From positions 1 to 58,594 of the forward strand of contig JAFGLD010000266.1 of assembly GCA_016928235.1 (NCBI GenBank): a stretch of DNA of 58,594 nt. Direction: 5' to 3'. The position numbers and the translations under genes are program-made. Of the stretch, positions 44,424 through 55,161 are shown piece by piece (within the stretch, counting starts at the first letter, position 1; each line of letters begins with the position of its first letter). The notes beneath the pieces were generated by a model. That model was not told the DNA's origin. It worked only from the letters and a program-made list of their open reading frames with translations, and did not search any database. Source of the DNA: Anaerolineae bacterium. Its GTDB lineage: Bacteria; Chloroflexota; Anaerolineae; Aggregatilineales; UBA3940.

Positions 44424-47231
44424 ATGATGACTTCCATGCATGGTAAGAGATTGGTTCTGATCGACGGGCACGCGCTGGCTTACCGGATGTATTATGCTCA
44501 GGGTACCGGCAATTTATCGACGCGCCAGGGTGAGCCGACCAATGCCATCTTCGGCTTTACCCGTACCCTGCTGTCGGTGATCGGCAGCCAGGATCGGCCC
44601 GACTACCTGGCCGTCTGCTTTGACACAGGCGCTACTTTCCGCGATGCCATGTATGCCGATTACAAAGGCACGCGCGAGAGAATGCCCGACCGCCTCCAGG
44701 TGCAGATGGGACGCATCCACCAGGTCATCGAAGCGTTTAACATCCCCATTCTCGAGATTGACGGTTATGAAGCCGATGATGTCCTGGGAACGGCAGCTCG
44801 ATTGGCTGCCCAAGAGGGCGTGCAGACGATGATCGTCACCGGCGACCGCGACCTGCTCCAACTGGTAGACGATTACACCACCGTCCAGCTCCCCGGCGGC
44901 AAGTCCGGCGACCCACAAATCTTCGATACGGCTGCCGTACAGGCCAAATATGGGCTAACCCCGCCCCAGATCGTCGACTTGAAGGCGCTGAACGGCGATA
45001 CCTCGGACAACATCCCTGGCATAACAGGGATCGGCGAGAAGACCGCCACGCGCCTGCTCCAACAGTACAAGACTATCGACAATCTGTACGACCATCTCGA
45101 TGAGATCACCGAGGGGCGTGCCCGAGCCGCGCTCGAAAAAGGCCGCCAGATGGCTGACTTGAGCTACAAGCTGGCCCGGATCGTCACCGACGCTCCTATC
45201 AGCTTCGACCTGGAGGACTGCCGGATACGGGAGCACGATCAAAGCAAGGTGGTGGCGCTCTTCCAGGAGTTGGAGTTCCGATCGTTCCTCAAACAGCTCC
45301 CCGGCGGCCGATCGACACCGGGCGATTCCGTTCATGGTCAGCAGCTTTCTTTCTTCGATGACGCGCCCCAGCCCGCGCTGACGGGAGAAGAATCTGTGAC
45401 CACCACCCACATCATCCAGGATGAATCAGCACTCGACGATCTGATCCGCGTCCTGGAATCTGCTCCGGCCATTGCCTTTGATACGGAGACAACCAGCATA
45501 GATCGGATGCAGGCCGACCTGGTCGGCATCTCGCTGGCCGTCCAGCCGGGCGAGGGCTATTACATCCCGGTCGGGCATACCCTACCGGATAGCCGGCAAC
45601 TGTCGCTTGAGCAGGTGATCGAGCGCCTGCGCCCCATCATGACCGATCCGGCCGTCCCCAAGATCGGTCACAACATCAAATATGATGCCATTGTGCTCAG
45701 CCGGCATGGTCTGGATGTCGCCCCACTCAGCATCGACACCATGATCGGGGAGTCACTGGTCAGGCCCGATGTCTCGCGCGGCAAGCTGGGGCTCAAGAAC
45801 CAGGCCTTCATCCGCCTGGGCATCCGGATGACCGAGATCGAGGCACTAATCGGCAAGGGCAAAAACCAGACCACGATGGATCGGGTCAGCATCGAGCGCG
45901 TTGCGCCCTATGCCGCCGCTGATGCCGATATGACGCTCCGTCTGGCCGAGCTGATCCGTGCCGACCTTGCCGAGCAGCACATCGAAAAGCTCTTTTACGA
46001 AGTCGAGATGCCGCTGGTGCCCATCCTGGTAGATATGGAAAAGGCCGGCGTGCTCATCGATGTCGATTTACTGAATCGCCTGTCGGGCCAGGTCGCCGAG
46101 ACGCTCGCTGGACTAAAGACGCAGATTCACCAGATAGTCGGATATGAACTCAACCTGAACTCGACTCGCCAACTGAGCCAGGCTCTGTTCGAAAAGCTGA
46201 AATTGCCTACCCAGGGAATGCGCAAAACCGCCTCCGGCTTCTACTCGACTGCGGCCGACATTCTCGAGGCGCTGCGTGAGCAGGATACTACCGGGGTAAT
46301 CGAGGCGTTGCTCCAATACCGCGAACTTGAGAAGCTCCGGTCGACCTATCTGGACGCGCTGCCGGCCATGGTCAATCCTCATACCGGCCGTATCCACACG
46401 TCTTTCAACCAAACTGGCGTCGTAACAGGCCGCCTCAGCTCCAGCGATCCCAACCTGCAAAATATTCCCATCCGCGCCGAGTTGGGGCGTCAGGCGCGTG
46501 ACGCCTTCATTGCCGCGCCGGGCCATCTGCTGGTGGTAGCCGACTATTCACAGGTCGAGCTGCGAGTGATGGCGCACTTTTCGGGCGATGACGCGCTGCG
46601 ACAGGCTTTCATCGAGAACCAGGATATCCATGCCACTACCGCTGCCGCCGTCAACAGCATCCCCCTCGATCAGGTCACGCGCGAGCAGCGCAGCTTTGCC
46701 AAGGCGGTCAACTTCGGCTTGATGTATGGAATGGGTGCCTATCGCCTGGCGCGCGATTCAGAATTGACATTAGCCGAGGCTGAGGATTTCATTACCGCCT
46801 ACTTCGACCGTTTTCCCAAAGTCCGCCGGTATCTGGATGAAACCAGGTTGAAGGCAGCTCAGCAGGGATATCTCGACACACTGTTGGGGCGCAGGCGATA
46901 CTTCCCGGCCCTGCAATCGACCGATCCCGGCCGGCAGGCCGAGACCGAGAAGAACGCCGCCGAGCGCGAAGCGGTCAACTACCCCATCCAGGGCACCGCC
47001 GCCGACTTGATCAAGATCGCCATGCTTAAGCTGTATGACGCTCTTCGCGATCGCCAACTTCGCGGCAAGATGATCCTACAGGTGCACGATGAGCTGGTGC
47101 TGGAAGTGCCGGAGAGCGAGGTCGAAGCAACCGCTGTGCTGGTCAGGGAGATCATGGAGAATGTCTATCCACTGAACGTGCCACTGTGTGTCGATGTCAA
47201 CACAGGTCACAGCTGGGGCGAAGCGAAATAG
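44424..47231 (+). CDS. polA: DNA polymerase I
   Basis: About 935 residues with three domains. The 5' nuclease (1-300) begins LVLIDGHALAYRMYYA and shows YEADDVLGT and TGDRDLLQLV. The 3'-5' exonuclease is apparently active (IAFDTETTSIDRM with the Asp-x-Glu pair, GHNIKYDAIVL). The polymerase has VVADYSQVELRVMAHFSG (motif A) and QVHDELVLEVP (motif C). ATG 44424 (or 44427) follows AAAGGA; the longer frame from 44328 would run through a MITE and is not needed. It functions in Okazaki fragment processing and repair. Confidence 0.96.
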   Translation: MMTSMHGKRLVLIDGHALAYRMYYAQGTGNLSTRQGEPTNAIFGFTRTLLSVIGSQDRPDYLAVCFDTGATFRDAMYADYKGTRERMPDRLQVQMGRIHQVIEAFNIPILEIDGYEADDVLGTAARLAAQEGVQTMIVTGDRDLLQLVDDYTTVQLPGGKSGDPQIFDTAAVQAKYGLTPPQIVDLKALNGDTSDNIPGITGIGEKTATRLLQQYKTIDNLYDHLDEITEGRARAALEKGRQMADLSYKLARIVTDAPISFDLEDCRIREHDQSKVVALFQELEFRSFLKQLPGGRSTPGDSVHGQQLSFFDDAPQPALTGEESVTTTHIIQDESALDDLIRVLESAPAIAFDTETTSIDRMQADLVGISLAVQPGEGYYIPVGHTLPDSRQLSLEQVIERLRPIMTDPAVPKIGHNIKYDAIVLSRHGLDVAPLSIDTMIGESLVRPDVSRGKLGLKNQAFIRLGIRMTEIEALIGKGKNQTTMDRVSIERVAPYAAADADMTLRLAELIRADLAEQHIEKLFYEVEMPLVPILVDMEKAGVLIDVDLLNRLSGQVAETLAGLKTQIHQIVGYELNLNSTRQLSQALFEKLKLPTQGMRKTASGFYSTAADILEALREQDTTGVIEALLQYRELEKLRSTYLDALPAMVNPHTGRIHTSFNQTGVVTGRLSSSDPNLQNIPIRAELGRQARDAFIAAPGHLLVVADYSQVELRVMAHFSGDDALRQAFIENQDIHATTAAAVNSIPLDQVTREQRSFAKAVNFGLMYGMGAYRLARDSELTLAEAEDFITAYFDRFPKVRRYLDETRLKAAQQGYLDTLLGRRRYFPALQSTDPGRQAETEKNAAEREAVNYPIQGTAADLIKIAMLKLYDALRDRQLRGKMILQVHDELVLEVPESEVEATAVLVREIMENVYPLNVPLCVDVNTGHSWGEAK

Positions 47232-47379
47232 AGTGAACCGCTCTGATGGTATCGTCTGATCTGTTGCTGAGCGGTCTGCCATACCACAGTGTGTGATAGC
47301 CTTGTGAACAACGGCATAAGACTCCAACCCCAATCGGCGGTTCCCAATTATCCTGCCTGTCAGAAGGTGGATACACAAT

Positions 47380-47406
47380 ATCAGGGCCACTTAAAGCGGC
47401 CCTGAT
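47380..47406. terminator. Hairpin between convergent polA and gyrB
   Basis: ATCAGGGCC-(9)-GGCCCTGAT is a perfect 9-base stem between the two gene ends. T-runs are weak on either side, so it could be a bidirectional terminator with help from another factor. Confidence 0.5.
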
Positions 47407-47440
47407 TAAGTATGCGATCCTACATAAATCGATAGACAGA

Positions 47441-49384
47441 TTACACGTCCAGGTTTCTTACACTACGCGCATGTGTAGTGATAAAAGTCCTTCTCGGCGG
47501 AACGTTGCTTCCCATCAGCATGTCGAAGGTTCTATCGGCTGCGGCGGCGTCCTCGATGGTCACCTGAAGCAGCGTACGGACAGAAGGGTCCATAGTGGTC
47601 TCCCACAACTGGTTGGGATTCATCTCACCCAGACCCTTGTAGCGTTGGATATCGGCTTTCCCACCCCACTCGATAATAATGTTGTCTTTCTGCTCATCTG
47701 TATAGGCATACATCTGCCGCTTGTTGCTTTTGAGCAAGAAGAGAGGCGGCTGGGCGATATAGAGGTGACCTTCCTTGATCAGATCAGGCATATAGCGGAA
47801 GAAGAAGGTCAAGAGCAACGTGCGGATGTGCGCGCCGTCTACGTCGGCATCGGTCATGATGATGATCCGTCCATAGCGCAGCCGTGACAGGTCAAAATCG
47901 TCACCCACGCCAACACCAAGCGCCGAGATGAGCGCCTGGACTTCTTTGTTATCGAGGATCTTGTCCAGCCGGGCACGCTCAGTGTTGAGAATCTTGCCAC
48001 GCAAGGGCAGGATAGCCTGGAAGTGACGGTCACGACCTTGTTTTGCACTTCCGCCGGCACTGTCGCCCTCGACGATATACAACTCGGACTGCATCGGATC
48101 AGGTGATGAGCAGTCGGCCAACTTGCCGGGTAGGGTGGTGCTTTGCAGCGGGCTGCTGCGGATTAGTTCACGAGCACGCTTGGAAGCCGTGCGCGCACGC
48201 GAAGAGATTAGACATTTCTCGTAGATCGCTTTGGCGCCGCGAGGATTGGTTTGCAGAAACTCGCCAAATGCCTGGTTGACTAGTGTCTGCACCAGCCCTT
48301 TGACCTCCGGATTGAGCAGCTTGACCTTGGTCTGGCTCTCAAACTGTGGCTCCGGGTGTTTGATGCTGACAATAGCCGTCAGGCCTTCATACGTGTCTTC
48401 GCCTGTAAAGCTGGGGTCGTTCTCCTTCAGCACCCCCGACTTTTTGGCATAGTAGTTGATGGCGCGTGTGACGGCTGCTCGCAAGCCTTCCAGGTGCGTT
48501 CCACCGTCAGGTGTATGGATGGTGTTGGCAAAAGCCAGTGTTGATTCGGAATAGTAATCAGCATACTGGAGAGCGATCTCGATCTCAATTCGGGCCGGGT
48601 TCGGCTCGGTCAGTTCAAAAACCTGGCTGCCGTAGATAACGTCGTGGGTTGGTTTGCGGTTACGATTCAGGTAGCGGACAAAGGAGCTGATGCCTCCTTC
48701 AAAATAGAAGGACATCTCGCGCGGGAACGGCTCGACGCGCTCATCGCGTAGATGGATCGTGACACCGCGTGTGACAAACGCCATCTCACGGAAACGGTTT
48801 GCCAGCGTCTCAAACCGGAAGTTGGTGTCGGGGAAGATCTCCGAATCGGGCTGGAAGTAGATCGCCGTACCGCTTCCCTCTACCTTCTCGACTTTCTCTA
48901 CTTCACTGACAGGGATACCCCTCTCATATTGCTGCCGCCACAGGTAGCCATTGCGGATGACTTCGGCCTGCATCCCCTGTGAAAGCGCGTTGACGGCCGA
49001 GACGCCGACGCCATGCAAGCCGCCAGAGACCTTGTAGCCGCCCCCTCCAAACTTGCCGCCGGCGTTGAGCTGGGTCATGACCACCTGCAAAGTTGATATT
49101 TTCTCGGTAGGATGGGGGCCGACGGGGATACCGCGGCCATTATCGGAGACCGTGACAGCACCGTTCTTGTAAATAATGACGGCGATCTCGGTACAAGTAC
49201 CCGCCAGCGCTTCGTCGATCGAGTTGTCGACTACTTCATAAACCAGGTGATGGAGTGCCTTAAAATCGGTGCCACCAACATACATGCCCGGCCGCCGCCG
49301 AACGGCTTCCAGCCCCTTGAGGACCGTTACCGAATTTTCATCATATTGGAGATTATCTCCATTGTCATTTTGATCGTCAGCCAT
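47441..49384 (-). CDS. gyrB: DNA gyrase subunit B
   Basis: A 647-residue ATPase subunit of gyrase. The GHKL ATPase has [32 protein letters not shown] and [17 protein letters not shown]. The TOPRIM domain has [19 protein letters not shown] and [19 protein letters not shown]. The length fits GyrB without the Gram-negative insertion. It is convergent with polA and separated from gyrA. The plus-strand frames over it are shadows. Confidence 0.97.
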   Translation of the reverse strand: MADDQNDNGDNLQYDENSVTVLKGLEAVRRRPGMYVGGTDFKALHHLVYEVVDNSIDEALAGTCTEIAVIIYKNGAVTVSDNGRGIPVGPHPTEKISTLQVVMTQLNAGGKFGGGGYKVSGGLHGVGVSAVNALSQGMQAEVIRNGYLWRQQYERGIPVSEVEKVEKVEGSGTAIYFQPDSEIFPDTNFRFETLANRFREMAFVTRGVTIHLRDERVEPFPREMSFYFEGGISSFVRYLNRNRKPTHDVIYGSQVFELTEPNPARIEIEIALQYADYYSESTLAFANTIHTPDGGTHLEGLRAAVTRAINYYAKKSGVLKENDPSFTGEDTYEGLTAIVSIKHPEPQFESQTKVKLLNPEVKGLVQTLVNQAFGEFLQTNPRGAKAIYEKCLISSRARTASKRARELIRSSPLQSTTLPGKLADCSSPDPMQSELYIVEGDSAGGSAKQGRDRHFQAILPLRGKILNTERARLDKILDNKEVQALISALGVGVGDDFDLSRLRYGRIIIMTDADVDGAHIRTLLLTFFFRYMPDLIKEGHLYIAQPPLFLLKSNKRQMYAYTDEQKDNIIIEWGGKADIQRYKGLGEMNPNQLWETTMDPSVRTLLQVTIEDAAAADRTFDMLMGSNVPPRRTFITTHARSVRNLDV

Positions 49385-49472
49385 TAGTCTCTTTCTCCAT
49401 CATCTCGTAACAAATGAACCAATCTAACTACCATCGTCATGTTCGATTGCTCAACTGGTAACCAGCGGACCA

Positions 49473-50564
49473 CTAATTCTTTGGTATCCGTCGACGCTCA
49501 AGCTCGGCCAGAAGCTCTTCCCGAAGCTCCCGCCAATGCCGGTACCGATCTTTGAAAAAAACGAAAGTGGCAGCCAGCAGGCCGGTGCAAAGGAAGGCAT
49601 TCACAGCAATGGCCACTGCCATCAGCCAGGAACCGGCATCCAGCCAACCTTTGACACACTGCATAGCCGCGATCAGGATCAGGATGGTCATGAAAAGGCC
49701 CAGCGTCGATGAGACATTCCATTGGACGATACGTAAACTGTCCCAGGTTGCTGTAAAGATATTCCGATCGTTCATGAACATCCCATGGATGGTAAATGCT
49801 GCAAACATCGCAATCCATGTACCAATCGGGATGATCAACATCAACAAGAAAACTGAAATGCCCGGCAAGCCTATCAGACTGCCCAACACCTCGACCACAG
49901 AGAGTACCATGAGCAGCATAGGACAAATCACGGTGATGACAACAAGCAACAGAAACATCTGTAACAGGACAACTGGAACGTGCTTGACCAGCCAAACCAG
50001 ATCGTTGCGATCTTCCCGTATTCGCTGGGCTACAATTGCCCCATAGATCATCCATGAGATGAAACCAATCAGAAACAAAGCTACTCTGAGTGTAGCTGCT
50101 TCTAGAGGAGTCTGAATCTGCCATACTGGGGGAACGTAATTGAAAGGAAGAGCACTTGCATCACGCCCGGCGACCATGCTCGGCATCAGGACATTGAGAT
50201 ATCGATCCGGCACAGACTGGGCCAGATTGTCCAACACTTTAATAACTTCTGCGATTTCAATCTGTCCCTGATTGGAAAATGCCGGAACAAGGGCCTCCCA
50301 GACCTGCCAAAAAGGAAAAATCAGGTGGAGAGCAAGAAGAACAGAGCCTAATGCTGACGGATTAAAACTACCCTCTAATGAATGCCCAAGCTGATCGATC
50401 AGTGGGCGGAAAGACAACCGCGGTCCTACCCACATTATCACATCGATCACGAGCGGTAACAGCAACAGCAACGGGGTCTTTGCAACTGTCTCTAAACCCA
50501 AAGCCAGTGATTCTGTGACACCAACAGGTGGTGTTAATGAGTGGGGTTTATTGGGTGTTATCAC
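49473..50564 (-). CDS. Polytopic membrane protein of unknown function
   Basis: A 363-residue protein with about six hydrophobic segments, for example LLLLLPLVIDVIMWV, VVLLQMFLLLVVITVICPML and IPIGTWIAMFAAFTIHGMF. The C-terminus is charged (RYRHWRELREELLAELERRR) and likely cytoplasmic. I recognise no family. It follows gyrB on the same strand 88 bases upstream of it, so it may share a transcript with gyrB. Confidence 0.7.
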   Translation of the reverse strand: MITPNKPHSLTPPVGVTESLALGLETVAKTPLLLLLPLVIDVIMWVGPRLSFRPLIDQLGHSLEGSFNPSALGSVLLALHLIFPFWQVWEALVPAFSNQGQIEIAEVIKVLDNLAQSVPDRYLNVLMPSMVAGRDASALPFNYVPPVWQIQTPLEAATLRVALFLIGFISWMIYGAIVAQRIREDRNDLVWLVKHVPVVLLQMFLLLVVITVICPMLLMVLSVVEVLGSLIGLPGISVFLLMLIIPIGTWIAMFAAFTIHGMFMNDRNIFTATWDSLRIVQWNVSSTLGLFMTILILIAAMQCVKGWLDAGSWLMAVAIAVNAFLCTGLLAATFVFFKDRYRHWRELREELLAELERRRIPKN

Positions 50565-50868
50565 GGCCCTGATTTTACCACACTTGCAGGGGCCTTCCCA
50601 GCCTTAAACTGGTATACTTATGGAGGATATAGAGATTGGAAACATACGCGTCAACTGAAGCCCAGTAGAGTGCTGGGTGGCTTTCAGCCGGCGATTCAGG
50701 AACGAGTGATTGACTTGCAATGTGTTTTGAAGATTGAAAGGCAAGAGTCGGGTGGCTCAGTCCCCCACTTGTTTTGTTATCCGGCACGCTCGCCATTCCT
50801 TGGATGCTGATGCCAAACCAGGCGATTTCTATCATATCGCGTTACCAACAACAGTAAGGAGCTGGTTG

Positions 50869-51285
50869 ATGTCATCGAATATTCCTCCCAACGAACAACC
50901 TAAAAGCAAGAATCGTTCCCTGTCTACCGACTCGCTCGAACGCCCAGGGGCTCTACGGGCATTATGGGATAGGACTTTACTCAGCTGGCGTTTATTTTGG
51001 GATGGTCGCGTGGGGGTTTTACCTAAACTCCTCCCGATAGGAGCGGCCATCTATTTGGTCTCCCCGATCGATCTCTTGCCGGCCTTGTTAATGGGCCCTC
51101 TTGCGCCGCTAGGCGCCCTCGATGATGTCGGGATTATCCTGCTGGCGCTCAATCTCTTCATTCAGGTTTCACCACCGGACATTGTCAAGGAACACCTGCG
51201 TGAGCTGGGAAGTAATCTCTTGCGCCATTCGGATGGCGACGAGGGTGATGTGATCGATGGGACTGTGGTGAACAAAGATGAATAA
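50869..51285 (+). CDS. DUF1232/YkvA-family small membrane protein
   Basis: About 138 residues. The DUF1232 core is AAIYLVSPIDLLPALLMGPL followed by LGALDDVGIILLALNLFIQ. Family members are small membrane-associated proteins of unknown function. ATG 50869 has AAGGAG seven bases upstream, so the longer frame from 50734 is not used. It is 12 bases before the Ycf35-like gene and is probably co-transcribed with it. Confidence 0.85.
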   Translation: MSSNIPPNEQPKSKNRSLSTDSLERPGALRALWDRTLLSWRLFWDGRVGVLPKLLPIGAAIYLVSPIDLLPALLMGPLAPLGALDDVGIILLALNLFIQVSPPDIVKEHLRELGSNLLRHSDGDEGDVIDGTVVNKDE

Positions 51286-51297
51286 GGGATTGCGAAC

Positions 51298-51696
51298 ATG
51301 TCACATTTTACCTGTGTCAAGACGAAAATCATGGATCTCGAACAGTTGATAGGCACGCTTCAAGATATGGGTTACGCCCCGGAGGTCGGCCGCGATATCC
51401 GGTTGTATGGGTATCGAGGCGATCTGCGCCAGGACACCGCCGATGTGGTCATCCGGCGCAACGAGATTTCTGCTTCCAGCAACGACCTCGGCTTTGCCCA
51501 ATCGGATGAGGGGATGTATGACGCGATTATCAGTGAGTATGATGTGCGCCAGTTTCCTAATCTGGTCAACCAGATCACGCAGCGATACGCAGAGCGGGTC
51601 ATTTTGAAAAATGCGATGGCACAGGGGTACAACACTGTCGAGCGTGAAGTGATGGGTGACGGCTCGATTCGCCTGCGGATGGAGCAGTGGATGTAA
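51298..51696 (+). CDS. DUF1257/Ycf35-like protein
   Basis: A 132-residue protein of the DUF1257 family known as Ycf35 in plastids and cyanobacteria. MSHFTCVKTKIMDLEQLIGT, DTADVVIRR and the C-terminal YNTVEREVMGDGSIRL are the recognisable parts. In cyanobacteria and plastids relatives lie near the Ycf46 AAA-ATPase; no such ATPase is near here. Function is unknown. Confidence 0.85.
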   Translation: MSHFTCVKTKIMDLEQLIGTLQDMGYAPEVGRDIRLYGYRGDLRQDTADVVIRRNEISASSNDLGFAQSDEGMYDAIISEYDVRQFPNLVNQITQRYAERVILKNAMAQGYNTVEREVMGDGSIRLRMEQWM

Positions 51697-51734
51697 CCGT
51701 CACCGGCATCAGCGGGTAACTGAACAATAGGAAG

Positions 51735-53780
51735 TTAATCGGCAGCACCCTCCGTTTCCTCGATAGGGCGATTCTGCTGTCGCCTCAATTTTTCTAAAAT
51801 CCACTGGCGACGATGGATACGGGCACCCGGCTCGGCGGCATGGCTAATCTCATCACGTGTTTCGGCCGTCTTATCGTAGATCCGGTACGAAACAATCGTC
51901 ATCATTACATTGTCGAGATCGGCCAGGGCCAGGTTAAAGACAAAGGCAGTGTTCTGGTGCAAAGCCTGCTGCCAGAAGGAATCCATAGCCAGATGGCCGA
52001 TGATCATGTGTACGAAGGAACTCGGGTTTTCTTCCAGGATGTCCTTCAGATAATCCCGGATTGGGCCGGCAAGAGCACGATAGGGCGATGGGATGATCTC
52101 TACATCCCCTTCGCCGATGTATTCCGCCCACTTCTCAGGCAGAGCCTGGGCCTTCTCTGGGTTGGTTGCTACGTGGATTGCCTTCCAAGGATGCCCCAAT
52201 GACTTGGCAAAATTGACCATCTGAATGGTCTCTCGATGAACATCATCGACCAGAATCAGTGTCTGCACAGAGCGTGGGCCAACCTTAACGGGCTGTCCTC
52301 TTAGCGTCAGCGACTGGGCGACACTCTTGTAGTGTCGATGGATGCGGAAGAAGATCAAGACGAGCGTCGGTATCAGGATGACTACCAACCACGCCCCCGA
52401 TGTAAATTTTGTGACGGCAAAGACAATCATCACGATACCAGTACATACTGCGCCAACGGCACTGATGGTCATCTTCAGCCGCCAGTGCGGATCATATTCG
52501 ATAGTTGTTTCCAACCCCTTATGTTTTTCCCCAGGCTTTAGTTTGCCGATCTTCTGGGTATGGATGACCATGCCAACCTGCGAAATGGTAAAGCTCAGGA
52601 AGACACCAATGGCATAGAGTGGAATCAGAGCCGTTACACGGGCGCCTGCCACCATAACAAGGATTGAGGCTGCAATGGCCAGAAAAACAATTCCCCAGGA
52701 GAACACCAACCGGCCACCTCGATAGGTCAGCTGGCGAGGCAGGAAACCATCACTGGCTGCCAATGCAGCCAGGCGAGGAAAATCGGCATAACTGGTGTTG
52801 GCCGCCATCAATAAGATCAACGCTGTACCGATCTGGGTCAGCAGATAAGGCAGAGTACCATTGCCATACACAGTACGCGCGATCTGTGAGATAACCGTTT
52901 CGGTTTCGCTGGGAATAACGTGAATCTTGTTGGCCAGAAAAGTGATACTGAGGAATAACACGACCAATATACTGCTCATCCATGTCAACGTAGTGGCAGC
53001 ATTGCGACTGCGCGGCTCTTTGAATGCCGTAATGCCATTCGAAATAGCTTCGATCCCAGTCAAAGCCGCGCACCCGCTCGAAAAAGCCCTCAAGACGAGA
53101 AACAACGTCAGCGATGTCATCGTCTCTTGCTGGAGTACCTCGATCTCTGTTACCGTAGGCAACGTGCCTGTCACGTAGCGATAGCCCCCTGCTGCCAGGG
53201 TAACAAATATCATCAGAAGGAAAAAATAAGTCGGAAGCGAAAAGATAAAGCCGCTTTCCCGAACACCTCGCAAATTGATGACGGTTATCAGGAGGATAAC
53301 AACCAAAGCAATCTCGACGCGATAAGGAAGCAACATGGAGAAAGCTGAAGTGATCTGCGCAACACCAGAGGAAGTACTGACCGCCACCGTCAAAATGTAG
53401 TCTGTCAGCAGGGCCGCGCCGGCTATCTGAGCAGCAATCTCGCCCAGGTTGTCCCGCGCAACGATGTAGGCACCGCCACCGTTAGGGTAGGCGTAGATGG
53501 TCTGTCGATAAGAAATCGTCACGATGATCAGCAGAACAGCAATGGCCGCGGCTATTGGGATTGATAGTCCAAGTGTAGCCACGCCGGTGCCGGCCAGTGC
53601 AAGGATCAGCAAGATCTCTTCGGTGGCATAGGCTGTACTGGACAATGCGTCGGAGGCAAACACAGCCAGCCCAATGGGTTTGCTAATTGTTTGGTGTGGC
53701 AGATCATGTGTCGCCAGGGGTTTACCAAACAGCAATCTGGATATCGAAAGACCTGGTTTACTATCAATAGATGTTGCCAT
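51735..53780 (-). CDS. KimA/YdaO-type potassium permease (APC superfamily)
   Basis: A 681-residue transporter. About twelve membrane segments begin with SRLLFGKPL and KPIGLAVFASDALSSTAYAT, the signature of the KimA-type K+/amino-acid permeases, plus SYRQTIYAYPNGGGAYIVAR. The C-terminal about 170 residues form a USP-like cytoplasmic domain (LILVDDVHRETIQMVNFAKS), which binds cyclic di-AMP in B. subtilis KimA. It ends the operon that contains a KdpD/KdpE-like pair, so K+ uptake under that control is a sensible inference. Confidence 0.85.
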   Translation of the reverse strand: MATSIDSKPGLSISRLLFGKPLATHDLPHQTISKPIGLAVFASDALSSTAYATEEILLILALAGTGVATLGLSIPIAAAIAVLLIIVTISYRQTIYAYPNGGGAYIVARDNLGEIAAQIAGAALLTDYILTVAVSTSSGVAQITSAFSMLLPYRVEIALVVILLITVINLRGVRESGFIFSLPTYFFLLMIFVTLAAGGYRYVTGTLPTVTEIEVLQQETMTSLTLFLVLRAFSSGCAALTGIEAISNGITAFKEPRSRNAATTLTWMSSILVVLFLSITFLANKIHVIPSETETVISQIARTVYGNGTLPYLLTQIGTALILLMAANTSYADFPRLAALAASDGFLPRQLTYRGGRLVFSWGIVFLAIAASILVMVAGARVTALIPLYAIGVFLSFTISQVGMVIHTQKIGKLKPGEKHKGLETTIEYDPHWRLKMTISAVGAVCTGIVMIVFAVTKFTSGAWLVVILIPTLVLIFFRIHRHYKSVAQSLTLRGQPVKVGPRSVQTLILVDDVHRETIQMVNFAKSLGHPWKAIHVATNPEKAQALPEKWAEYIGEGDVEIIPSPYRALAGPIRDYLKDILEENPSSFVHMIIGHLAMDSFWQQALHQNTAFVFNLALADLDNVMMTIVSYRIYDKTAETRDEISHAAEPGARIHRRQWILEKLRRQQNRPIEETEGAAD

Positions 53781-53938
53781 TATAAAATGCCTCTGATAGG
53801 GCAGAATAAATGCCCGTGTGTTTGCACCATCGAAAATACCCGGTCATCTCCTGATGATATTGATTCCTGGGGCGATGGATGACTGGGTTGGTTAGAATGG
53901 TTTTTCTGTGTGTGATGAATTCCGGCACGAGGGTCTCA

Positions 53939-54307
53939 TCAAATGAACAGGCTCCACACAAAGATCGCGCCCAGTTCGACCAGCACAGTCATGATCATGA
54001 CCAGTGAGTGAATGAACCCGGTGGTCTGCGTGTCTATCTGAACTTGTAGCCAAAAAAATGAGATGACAACTAACAGTGGAAACAGATTAAACATCAGACG
54101 GCTCAACTGGTGCATCAGGCGAGTTCGAAGAGGTGTCTGTAATCCCAATACTGAACACACTGGCGATGTCGCGACCTGAGAAAGATCGCTGGATTGCGCA
54201 GGGGGAAGCAAGAGAAGATTTCCTAATCGTTCTACGTCGACGCCAGGCGGTGCCTGGTTATCTGACGACAATTGGGCAGAAGGGGCAGGATGGGTTCGTG
54301 AAATCAT
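53939..54307 (-). CDS. Small membrane protein of unknown function in the K+ operon
   Basis: About 122 residues starting at ATG 54307 behind GAGGAG (seven bases). The N-terminal half is Pro/Ser/Gln-rich and the C-terminal half has two membrane helices (LMFNLFPLLVVISFFWLQVQ and GFIHSLVMIMTVLVELGAIF). It lies between the KdpE-like regulator and the permease. I cannot assign a family; it might be a subunit or regulator of the permease. Confidence 0.6.
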   Translation of the reverse strand: MISRTHPAPSAQLSSDNQAPPGVDVERLGNLLLLPPAQSSDLSQVATSPVCSVLGLQTPLRTRLMHQLSRLMFNLFPLLVVISFFWLQVQIDTQTTGFIHSLVMIMTVLVELGAIFVWSLFI

Positions 54308-54465
54308 TTCAAACTCCTCATAGCCGAAACTAATACCAAGTTTAGCTACCTGATGTAAAGCACAGATAAATGGATTCGCAGATTGCATAAAGAACACATA
54401 AAAATGTGTTCTTGGCGAAGGTATTGGGAGGTCATTTGAGCCCTGGCTCTTATCCCATTCTCGAT

Positions 54466-55161
54466 TCAATCAGAGCTGAGAAAGCGATACCCAACACCTG
54501 GCTCAGTTAGCAAGAATTTTGGCTGGCGTGGATCTTCTTCGAGTTTCTTACGAAGCTGCATCATATAAACACGGAGATATTCAACATTATCTGATTCTGC
54601 CCAGCCCCAGACATGGCTCAAGATGGTGCTATGAGTCAGCACCCGCCCGGCATTGACGGCGAGGTAGGCCAGTAAATTGTACTCGGTTGCAGTTAGCTTG
54701 ACTTCTTCATCAACGCGCGTCACAACATGGCGAGCCAGATCGATAACCACTGTCCCGGCACGAATGATAGGCTCTGCGCTTCCTTGTGACTGTGAGAGGT
54801 GACGGAGTGCCACACGCACCCGTGCCAGCAATTCCTCGATCCCAAATGGCTTGGTCAGATAATCGTCGGCGCCGGCATCCAGCGCCGCCACTTTGTCTTG
54901 CTCGCCCTCTCGCACCGATAAGACAATGATCGGAATGTGAATCCACTCTCTGAGACGTGCGCAGACCTGGATTCCATCCAGGTCTGGCAGACCCAAATCA
55001 AGGATGATTACATCCGGCTGGCCGGTGGCAGCCAGCGCAAGCCCATCTTCGCCACGGCTGGCAGTGGTTACCCGATACCCCTTTTGGCTCAAGATATTCT
55101 TGAGTGCCCGGAGGATCTGAGGCTCATCGTCAATGACCAGGATGTGAGGCTCGTTCGTCAT
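54466..55161 (-). CDS. KdpE-like response regulator (OmpR family)
   Basis: A 231-residue regulator. The receiver has ILVIDDEPQIL, phospho-Asp in VIILDLGLPDLDG and Lys in DYLTKPF. The winged-helix output has KLTATEYNLLAYLAVNAGRV, VWGWAESDNVEYLRVYMMQL and GVGYRFL, with features of KdpE. It overlaps the sensor kinase gene by four bases (ATGA). Confidence 0.9.
   Translation of the reverse strand: MTNEPHILVIDDEPQILRALKNILSQKGYRVTTASRGEDGLALAATGQPDVIILDLGLPDLDGIQVCARLREWIHIPIIVLSVREGEQDKVAALDAGADDYLTKPFGIEELLARVRVALRHLSQSQGSAEPIIRAGTVVIDLARHVVTRVDEEVKLTATEYNLLAYLAVNAGRVLTHSTILSHVWGWAESDNVEYLRVYMMQLRKKLEEDPRQPKFLLTEPGVGYRFLSSD

Noticed and set aside
53781..53938. Cyclic di-AMP (ydaO) riboswitch upstream of the KimA-type permease
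   Set aside because: The gap is only 158 bases and I could not fit the conserved ydaO pattern; only a small GGGCA...TGCCC stem near the start is visible.
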